Assembly: GCF_003315135.1 (NCBI RefSeq) | Contig: NZ_QNRK01000048.1 | Location: forward strand, 1 to 50,063 | From: Roseiarcus fermentans | GTDB taxonomy: Bacteria > Pseudomonadota > Alphaproteobacteria > Rhizobiales > Beijerinckiaceae | Direction of reading: 5' to 3' | DNA: 50,063 nt | Shown: positions 7,826-14,397 of the stretch, one piece after another | Position numbering within the stretch: the first letter of the stretch is position 1 | How the letters are laid out: each line of letters starts with the position of its first letter | Notes under the pieces: model-generated | Seen by the model: the letters and a program-made list of their open reading frames with translations, nothing else | Told to the model about the DNA's origin: nothing | The model's database searches: none | Made by a program: the position numbers and the translations under genes

Positions 7826-8776
7826 TCAGGCCGCCGTCTCCTCGGTGAACTGCATCATCTCCGCCGGCGCGTCCGGACCCCAGAGGTAGAAGGCGTCCTC
7901 GTCGGCGAAATTGGCGACCTCCCAGGGGGCGTCCTTCTCGATGTAGTCGATGTGGCAGCTGTTCTCCCACAGCTGGCCCCATGTGTCGGCGGTATAATTG
8001 AAATAGTTGGAGCCGAGCACGTGCCGGCCGGGGCCCCAGTGTATGGCGTAGCCGGCCGCGCGCAATTGCGTGTTGGCGAGGCCGAGGCATTCGACGCTCG
8101 GCATGTCCCAGGACGTGTGGTGCAGGCCGGGGGCGGGGCCGGCGGCGAAGGCCAGCATGTGATGATCGGAGCCGTGGCGGCCGTAGGTGAAGGCGATGAT
8201 GTCGCCCGAGCGGTCGGCGAGCCGCAACCCGAGCGCCTGGGTGTAAAACGCGAGGGCGCGGTCGAGGTCCGGCGTGAACAGCGCCACATGCGACAGCCGC
8301 GTCGCCCCGACCTTGCGCGCCGCCGAGCGCGCCGGCGCGCCGCGCACGTTGGCGCCGACGTTGAGATCGTCCATGCGCGCCTTCGCGTCCGGCATCGTCT
8401 TCGCCGCGACCAGCACCTGAACCAGCAGGCCGAACGGGTCGCGGAACCAGAACCCGCCGGTCGGACCGGCCGGATGGCCGTTGGAAAAGACGCCGCCGGC
8501 CGCCTCGACCTGATCGCGGATCCGCCCGTAATCCTGCTCGTAGCAGCCGAGCGACAGATATTGCAGCTTCTTGCGCGCGGTCTCCGACTTCAGAATCGTC
8601 GCCCAGACGTGATCGCCGCCGCCGGCGCGGATCTCGATGCGGTCGCCGGCGCGAGTCGGCTCGACGCCGAACGCTGCGAGAAAGCGCTGCGCCTCGTCGA
8701 GGTCGGGCTCCGCGAGCCCGAACTGGAAGATGGAATGGACGCCGGCCTCGGCGTCGTGAAAATCGATCTTCGGCAT
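7826..8776 (-). CDS. VOC-family extradiol ring-cleavage dioxygenase, copy 2
   Basis: A second two-domain extradiol dioxygenase (316 residues) with the same architecture as its neighbour. Predicted metal ligands are H163 (RLSHVALFTPD), H219 or H220 (GLHHTSWD) and E271 (WGQLWENSCHID). The two copies differ most in the N-terminal domain, so they may have different substrates or one may act on the product of the other branch. Two ATGs are close together: 8782 overlaps the livM stop as ATGA but has GGGAGG only two bases away, while 8776 has ideal spacing and is preferred. Translation is coupled to the permease gene upstream. Confidence 0.85.
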   Translation of the reverse strand: MPKIDFHDAEAGVHSIFQFGLAEPDLDEAQRFLAAFGVEPTRAGDRIEIRAGGGDHVWATILKSETARKKLQYLSLGCYEQDYGRIRDQVEAAGGVFSNGHPAGPTGGFWFRDPFGLLVQVLVAAKTMPDAKARMDDLNVGANVRGAPARSAARKVGATRLSHVALFTPDLDRALAFYTQALGLRLADRSGDIIAFTYGRHGSDHHMLAFAAGPAPGLHHTSWDMPSVECLGLANTQLRAAGYAIHWGPGRHVLGSNYFNYTADTWGQLWENSCHIDYIEKDAPWEVANFADEDAFYLWGPDAPAEMMQFTEETAA

Positions 8777-8778
8777 GC

Positions 8779-9846
8779 TCATGTCCTCCCGACTTCTGTC
8801 TTTCCAGCCAATTCGAGCGTCCGCGCGCCGCGCTGCGGCTGCCGCGCCGACAGGATGAGGCGGCGTTGCAGCGGCAGGAGCTGCAGGTCCCAGCGCGCCC
8901 GCACGTATCCCCAGAGGCCGGCGGGGGCGAAGACGACCACGCCGACCGCGACCGCCCCCATGACCAGCCAGTACCAGGTCCCGTAGTCGGCCAAGAGCCA
9001 GCGCAGGCCGAAGAAGATCGCCGTGCCGAGCACCGGCCCCTCGAGCGTGCCGATCCCGCCGATGACGACGATGAACACGGCCGCGACGACCCAGTTCGGA
9101 TCGAAGGCGGCGTTGGGCGAGATTCTGAGGATGCTGGTGAAATAGACTGCGCCGACCAGGCCCGCGCCGAACGAAGCCAGCGTGTAGACCTGAAGCTTCA
9201 GCGCCTTGACGTCGACGCCCTGACTTTCGGCCGCGTCCTCGCTGTCGCGGATCGCCGTCAGGCCGAGCCCGAAGCGCGAGCGCAGGAGCAGGTTGATCGC
9301 GACCGACGCAGCGATCAGGACCGTCGCGGCGATCAGATAGACGCCGATCTCGCGCGTCGTGCGGTCGATATGCGCCATCACGGTCAGGCTCTGCCCGGAG
9401 CCGCCGCCCAGGAGCGACACGTTGGAGAAGGCGATGCGGAACACTTCCGCCAGAACCCAGGTGCCGATGGCGAAATAGCCGCCGCGCATGCGGAAGACGA
9501 GAACCGAGGTCAGGAGCGCGGCCAGCGCCGCCATGACGCCGCCGAGCGGAATGGCGAGGAACGGATGGACGCCGAGGTGCTGGGCGAAGATGAAGAGGGA
9601 ATAGGCCCCGACGCCGACGAAGGCCTGCATGCCGACCGACATCAGGCCGCCGTAGCCCGCCATCAGGTTCCACATCTGGGCGAGCACGAGGTAGCACATC
9701 ACCTCGACCCCCCAGCGCATCAGCGCCGGACTTCCCCAGAGCGGCACGGACAGCACCGCCAGCGCCGAGGCGACGCCGAGCCAGACCGCCGCGACGCTGG
9801 TCCGGGTGTTGCGCGAGACCGTGTAGGAAACGCCGCGTTCGGTCAT
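8779..9846 (-). CDS. Branched-chain amino acid-type ABC permease, LivM family
   Basis: A membrane protein of 355 residues with about ten hydrophobic segments and the LivM-typical internal sequence SRFGLGLTAIRDSEDAAESQ that contacts the ATPases. Its ATG overlaps the livH stop by 4 bp (ATGA). It is one of five adjacent genes for a complete HAAT-family importer lying inside the aromatic catabolic operon, so the cargo is more likely an aromatic acid or phenol than an amino acid. A charged tail of about 35 residues follows the last membrane span. Confidence 0.87.
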   Translation of the reverse strand: MTERGVSYTVSRNTRTSVAAVWLGVASALAVLSVPLWGSPALMRWGVEVMCYLVLAQMWNLMAGYGGLMSVGMQAFVGVGAYSLFIFAQHLGVHPFLAIPLGGVMAALAALLTSVLVFRMRGGYFAIGTWVLAEVFRIAFSNVSLLGGGSGQSLTVMAHIDRTTREIGVYLIAATVLIAASVAINLLLRSRFGLGLTAIRDSEDAAESQGVDVKALKLQVYTLASFGAGLVGAVYFTSILRISPNAAFDPNWVVAAVFIVVIGGIGTLEGPVLGTAIFFGLRWLLADYGTWYWLVMGAVAVGVVVFAPAGLWGYVRARWDLQLLPLQRRLILSARQPQRGARTLELAGKTEVGRT

Positions 9847-10709
9847 AGCGTCCTCGCAAACAGGCCGGTCGGCTTGAAGAACAGCACCGCGAGGAAGACG
9901 AGATGGCCCGCGAGGATGCCGATGCCGATCGCGATCTTGGCCCCGAGCGTCTGGGCGACGCCGAGGATGACGGCGCCGGCGAAGGTGCCCCAGAGCGACC
10001 CCATGCCGCCGATCACCACCGCCTCGAAGGCGTAAAGCAAGGCGGCCGGCCCGGACTCGGGGGTGAAGGTGGTGCGGATGCCGGCGAACACCCCGCCGAC
10101 CGCGATCAGGGCGAAGGAGATCGCGAGCGCGATCCCGTAGGTGTGGCGGGCGCGGATGCCCATCAGCCCCGCGGTCTCGGCGTCGTCCGACGTCGCCCGG
10201 AGCGCGATGCCGATGCGGGTGTGGGTGAAGAGCAGCGACACCAGCACGGTCAGCGCGATCGCGGTCGCGAACACGATCAGCGGGAACAGCCCGATGGCGA
10301 TCCCGCCGCCCACCGCGATGCTGTCGGTTCCCAGGGCGCCGATCTGGAACGAGCGCGAATCCGAGTGGAACACCTGCTGCAGCCCGTTGCGCAGGATGAT
10401 CGACAGGCCGAACGTCGCCAGCAGCGGCGCCAGCGGGTTGGGTCCGATCGTGCGGTTGAGCAGAATGCGCTGCAGCGAGTAGCCGAGGCAGAACATCAGC
10501 GCCGCCACCGGCAGGATGGCCAGGAACGGATTGAGCTGCATCTGCATCACTGGCCACAGCGCCAGATAGGCGGCGAGCACCAGGAAGTCGCCGTGGCCGA
10601 TGTTGACCACGCGCATCACGCCATAGGTGATCGAGAGCCCGATCGCGAACAGCGCGTAGAGGCCGCCGAGCAGGACCCCCTGAATGATCGTGTCGAGCCA
10701 TTCGATCAT
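9843..10709 (-). CDS. Branched-chain amino acid-type ABC permease, LivH family
   Basis: A 288-residue inner-membrane permease with the LivH signature GLYALFAIGLSITYGVMRVVNIGHGDF at its N-terminus and the conserved TRIGIALRATSDDAETAGLMG coupling loop in the middle. It pairs with the LivM-like protein to form the channel of the importer. It starts one base after the livF stop and overlaps livM by 4 bp, so all three are translated together. Confidence 0.88.
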   Translation of the reverse strand: MIEWLDTIIQGVLLGGLYALFAIGLSITYGVMRVVNIGHGDFLVLAAYLALWPVMQMQLNPFLAILPVAALMFCLGYSLQRILLNRTIGPNPLAPLLATFGLSIILRNGLQQVFHSDSRSFQIGALGTDSIAVGGGIAIGLFPLIVFATAIALTVLVSLLFTHTRIGIALRATSDDAETAGLMGIRARHTYGIALAISFALIAVGGVFAGIRTTFTPESGPAALLYAFEAVVIGGMGSLWGTFAGAVILGVAQTLGAKIAIGIGILAGHLVFLAVLFFKPTGLFARTL

Positions 10710-10710
10710 G

Positions 10711-11412
10711 TCAGCGGTCCTCGAGTCCGAAATAGGCGGCGGAGATCGCCTCGCGACCGAGGTCGCGCGGCGCGCCGCGCAGCGTCACCCGCCCGTGCAT
10801 GAAGCAATAGATTTCGTCGGCGGCCTTGAGCGCCATGTCGATGTCCTGCTCGACCACGACGATCGACACGCCCTCGTCGCGGATCTTCGGCAGGACGGCG
10901 TAGATGTCCTTGACCACCGCCGGCGAGAGCCCGAGCGACAGTTCGTCGCACAGCAAGAGATCGGGGTTCGACATCAGCGCCCGGCCGATCGCGACCATCT
11001 GCTGCTGGCCGCCCGACAGCGCGGTCGCGGGATTGGCGCGCCGCTCCCTCAGGACCGGGAAGAGAGCAAAGACCGTCTCGAGGCGCCATCGCCCGGCGCG
11101 GCCCGCGAACGCCCCGGCGCGAAGGTTTTCTTCGACCGTCAGGCTGCGAAACAGGCGCCGCCCCTCGGGAACCATCGAGACGCCGCGGCGGACGACCTCG
11201 TCGGCGGCGAGCGCCCCGATGTCCTCGTTCTGAAAGCGGATCTCGCCGCCCTTCGACGGCATCAGCCCTGCGATCGAACGCAGGAACGTCGACTTTCCGG
11301 CGCCGTTGGCGCCGATCAGGGCCACGATCTGGCCCTTGGCCGCGTCGAAGTCGACGCCGAAGAGGGCCTGGAAGTCGCCGTAGCGGGCGACGAGATTTCT
11401 GACGCGCAGCAT
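10711..11412 (-). CDS. ABC transporter ATPase, LivF family
   Basis: A 233-residue cytoplasmic ATPase with Walker A GANGAGKST (about 34-42), the signature ALSGGQQQMVAIGRALMSNP and Walker B LLLCDELSLGL, the usual LivF pattern. It energises the importer together with the LivG-like ATPase encoded 8 bp upstream. Start ATG at 11412. Confidence 0.88.
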   Translation of the reverse strand: MLRVRNLVARYGDFQALFGVDFDAAKGQIVALIGANGAGKSTFLRSIAGLMPSKGGEIRFQNEDIGALAADEVVRRGVSMVPEGRRLFRSLTVEENLRAGAFAGRAGRWRLETVFALFPVLRERRANPATALSGGQQQMVAIGRALMSNPDLLLCDELSLGLSPAVVKDIYAVLPKIRDEGVSIVVVEQDIDMALKAADEIYCFMHGRVTLRGAPRDLGREAISAAYFGLEDR

Positions 11413-11420
11413 TGTCGCCT

Positions 11421-12146
11421 CTAGACCTCGATACCCATGTAGACGCGTTTCACATCGGAGCTCGCCATCACCGCGCGGGGATCGCCCTCGGCGAGCTTGG
11501 CGCCGAAGTTGATGACGAGGAGGCGCGAGGCGACCGCGAGCAGCGCGTGCACGACATGCTCGATCCAGACGATGGTCACGCCGCGCGCGCGGATATCGTT
11601 GATCAGGGCGATCAGGTCGTGCGCCTCGTGCTCGGTGAGGCCGCCGGCGATTTCGTCGAGCAGCAGGAGCGCGGGGTCGGTGGCGAGCGCGCGCGCCAGC
11701 TCGAGCCGCTTGCGGTCGAGCAGGGTCAGCGTTCCGGCGAGGCGGTTGGCCTTGCCGATCAGTCCGGTCCGGTCGAGGAGATCGACGCAGCGGTCGTTCG
11801 CCTCGGCCGCCGACCGCTGGCCGGCGCCGAACATGGCGCCGACCAGCAGGTTCTCGAACACGGTCATGCCCTCGAACGGCAGCGCGACCTGATAGGAACG
11901 GCCGATCCCCGCCCGGCAGCGACGGTGGGGCGAGAGCCGGGCCATGTCCTGGCCGTTGAAGCGGATCGCGCCGGAGTCGGGCGCGAGGCCGCCGCTGATC
12001 AGGTTGAACACCGTCGTCTTGCCCGCGCCGTTCGGCCCGAGGACGCCGAGCGCCTCGCCCCTGGCGACTTCGAACGAAAGGTCGTCGGTCACCTTGAGCG
12101 CGCCGAAACTCTTGGAGACGCGCTCGAAGGAGAGAAGGGCGGTCAT
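11421..12146 (-). CDS. ABC transporter ATPase, LivG family
   Basis: A 241-residue ATPase with Walker A GPNGAGKTT (about 38-46) and Walker B ALLLLDEIAGGL. The ABC signature is degenerate (LTLLDRKRLELARAL in place of LSGGQ), a form seen in one branch of LivG-like proteins acting on non-amino-acid cargo. The insertion after the first helical region and the C-terminal VKRVYMGIEV ending are typical of LivG. It follows the binding-protein gene by 27 bp. Confidence 0.86.
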   Translation of the reverse strand: MTALLSFERVSKSFGALKVTDDLSFEVARGEALGVLGPNGAGKTTVFNLISGGLAPDSGAIRFNGQDMARLSPHRRCRAGIGRSYQVALPFEGMTVFENLLVGAMFGAGQRSAAEANDRCVDLLDRTGLIGKANRLAGTLTLLDRKRLELARALATDPALLLLDEIAGGLTEHEAHDLIALINDIRARGVTIVWIEHVVHALLAVASRLLVINFGAKLAEGDPRAVMASSDVKRVYMGIEV

Positions 12147-12173
12147 CGCTGCGCGTCCCCGCGGGTCCGGACT

Positions 12174-13472
12174 TCAGTACGGGATCGCGATCGGCTTGGC
12201 GGCGACCGGGATCTCGGGCGCTTCGGTGTTCGCCACGACGATCAGGTCGTGCGGCCACTTGTCGCCCTTCACCCACTGGCCGGCGACCAGCGGCGTCTTG
12301 CACACGTTCTTCATCGGTCCCTTGCTCCAGTCGACGCGGCCGACGATGGTGGCGAGGTTGGTGGCGACGATCGCGTCGCGCAGCGAGGCCTTGTCGCTCG
12401 GGTCCTTGGCGCGCTTGATGACGTCGGCGGCGACCTCGAACATCGAGTGGACGAAGCCGATCGCGCCGTTCCACTGCCGTCCGGTGGCGGCCTCGTAGCC
12501 GTCGGCGAGCTGCGGCGAGGTGATGCCGGTCAGCGACGACTTGAACGGATTGGCGGGCGTCCACCACAGTTCCTGCGACAGGCCGTTGGCGAGGTCGCCC
12601 ATCGAATCGACGACGGAGGGGAAGGAATAGGCCTTGCCCATGGTCACGACCTTCGGGCGGAAGCCCTGCTGGCGCGCCTGCTTCCAGAAGTTGATGAAGT
12701 CCGGCGGGATCGGCACGCCGCACAGGATCTCGACGCCGGCCTTCTTGTAGGCGGCGATCTGGGCGCTGAAATCCTGGCTCAGCGGCTGGAAGCGGCCCGG
12801 ATCGAAGACGGTGAAGCCCATCTTGGTCAGCAGCGGCGGAAGGCCGAGCTTCGGATCGCCCCAGGCGTTGCCGTCGCCGTCGTTGGCGAGGAACAGGCCG
12901 ACCTTCTTGTTGGTGTCGACCTGCTTCCAGATGCTGGTGAAGACCTCGAGGATGTCCTCGATGCCCCAGAAGTAGTGGTAGGTCCACTGGAAGCCCTTGG
13001 CCGGGTCGCCGCCGCGGCCGAAGAACCAGGGCTGCCACGGCGTCGTGGTCGAGATGCAGGGCACGCCGTTGAGCTCGCACTGGTCGCAGACGGGATTGGA
13101 GTTTTCCGGCGTCGCGCCGACCACCATCAGGTCGATCCCGTCCTGCAGGATCAGTTCGCCGGCGACCTCGGCCGCGCGGTTCGGGTTCGACTGGCTGTCC
13201 TTGACCAGGATCTCGATCGGGAAGGTCCCGGCCGGATTGGCGAGGCCGTTCTTGAACGCGGCGCGGACGCCCTGGAGGATGAACTCGTCCGCCTCGGCCA
13301 GCGGCGCGAGCGGGCCCGTCGTCGGCGTGACCAGGCCGATCTTGATCGGCCGCGGCGCGGCGCGCGCGACGCCGAACGGCGCGACCGAGGCGAGCGCCGA
13401 GGCGCCGGCCAGTTGCAGCGCCCGCCGCCGGTCGAGCCTCGGGCCGCCGCGCATGAATTCGATGTCCGCCAT
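12174..13472 (-). CDS. Periplasmic substrate-binding protein of the ABC importer (LivJ-like)
   Basis: A 432-residue type I periplasmic binding protein. The N-terminus has an RRR stretch followed by a hydrophobic segment ending ARA (about residues 14-38), a likely Tat or Sec signal, and the mature part begins with IKIGLVTPTTGPLAPLAEADEFILQG, the family start. It captures the substrate for the LivHMGF-like transporter encoded downstream. Genes of this subfamily frequently sit in aromatic degradation clusters. Substrate unknown; a phenolic such as a trihydroxybenzene or an aryl carboxylate would fit the neighbours. Confidence 0.86.
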   Translation of the reverse strand: MADIEFMRGGPRLDRRRALQLAGASALASVAPFGVARAAPRPIKIGLVTPTTGPLAPLAEADEFILQGVRAAFKNGLANPAGTFPIEILVKDSQSNPNRAAEVAGELILQDGIDLMVVGATPENSNPVCDQCELNGVPCISTTTPWQPWFFGRGGDPAKGFQWTYHYFWGIEDILEVFTSIWKQVDTNKKVGLFLANDGDGNAWGDPKLGLPPLLTKMGFTVFDPGRFQPLSQDFSAQIAAYKKAGVEILCGVPIPPDFINFWKQARQQGFRPKVVTMGKAYSFPSVVDSMGDLANGLSQELWWTPANPFKSSLTGITSPQLADGYEAATGRQWNGAIGFVHSMFEVAADVIKRAKDPSDKASLRDAIVATNLATIVGRVDWSKGPMKNVCKTPLVAGQWVKGDKWPHDLIVVANTEAPEIPVAAKPIAIPY

Positions 13473-13516
13473 ATCGTCCTCCCTGATGATTTTGTTTGCT
13501 TGTTCCGGCCGCGGGC

Positions 13517-14383
13517 TCAGCCGCCGAGCGAAAGTTCTCCCAGATAGGTCGGGACGCCGGCCTTGGCCTTGGCCGTCGCCGGCGGGAACCCTTCACGGGT
13601 GATCCGGACCGTGTAGTCGCCGGTCGTTCGGGTCAGCCCGTCGAACTTGAAGTCGCCGAAGGCGTCGGTGCGCGCCGTTGCAAGCGTCTGTCCGTCGGCG
13701 ATCAGCGCCACCTCGGCGCCCTCGATGCATTCGGTGACGCCCTGCACCTTGCCGATCACGGCGCCGCCGACGAAGTGGCTCTTCGCCCGGCCGAGGTTCT
13801 TGTACCAGACGCGCGGCCGGGTCTTCAGCTCGGGGCGGATCGTCTCGAGCCTCTCCGCGTCGACCCGCCGCGTCATCTCGGCGTCGTCCGCCTTGACGGA
13901 GGTGAACACGCCGGTCGGGCACGAGTGGGCGCAGCGCGGCTCGGTCCAGCCCTGGTCGAGGAGGTGGGCGTCGAAGGTCCAGTTCTGCGGCAGCTGCGCC
14001 TCCTCGTTCCAGACGATCGCGCCGTACGGGCAGGCGCCGACCAGGTCCTTCCTGCCCTTCGCGGCGACCGGATCGATGACGACGATTCCGTCGTCGCGCT
14101 TCCGCACCGCGTCCGGCGCGGCCTTGATGCAGGGCGCGTCGTCGCAATGATTGCAGAGCCTGGGCACGTAGGTCACGTCGACCATGTGGCCGGAGCCGCG
14201 CATGTGACGGGTGATCTCGATCACGCTTCTGCCGTGGCGCGCGTGTCCGGCGCTGTAGCCGGGGAAATCGGCGCCGACGTACTCGTCCTTGGTGGCGAGG
14301 ATGCAATTGTTGCAGTTTTCGCAGAGCGCGACGTCGACGATGAGGTTCCATCGCGCCGTCGGCCGGGGTGTCGACTGGGTCAT
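13517..14383 (-). CDS. Transhydroxylase-type molybdoenzyme, Fe-S small subunit
   Basis: A 288-residue electron-transfer subunit resembling the small subunit of pyrogallol-phloroglucinol transhydroxylase (274 residues in Pelobacter acidigallici). Residues 12-165 form a ferredoxin-like core (CENCNNC at 21-27, CNHCDDAPC at 77-85, CPYGAI at 118, CAHSCP at 151-156); residues 210-288 form a Cna-B/carboxypeptidase-regulatory-like beta domain, as in the Pelobacter protein. Only nine cysteines are in the core. The position after CNNC-x-x-x is T31, and the usual CTFC near 135-138 reads WTFD, so the ligands of one [4Fe-4S] cluster appear to be missing. The gene lies 14 bp after the large-subunit gene. 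Resorcinol hydroxylase small subunit is the closest alternative role. Confidence 0.86.
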   Translation of the reverse strand: MTQSTPRPTARWNLIVDVALCENCNNCILATKDEYVGADFPGYSAGHARHGRSVIEITRHMRGSGHMVDVTYVPRLCNHCDDAPCIKAAPDAVRKRDDGIVVIDPVAAKGRKDLVGACPYGAIVWNEEAQLPQNWTFDAHLLDQGWTEPRCAHSCPTGVFTSVKADDAEMTRRVDAERLETIRPELKTRPRVWYKNLGRAKSHFVGGAVIGKVQGVTECIEGAEVALIADGQTLATARTDAFGDFKFDGLTRTTGDYTVRITREGFPPATAKAKAGVPTYLGELSLGG

Positions 14384-14397
14384 CGGTCGGGCTCCGT

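Noticed and set aside
11412-13547. Long plus-strand open frame opposite livG and the binding-protein gene
   Set aside because: Antisense shadow of genuine genes with Walker motifs and a signal sequence on the minus strand.
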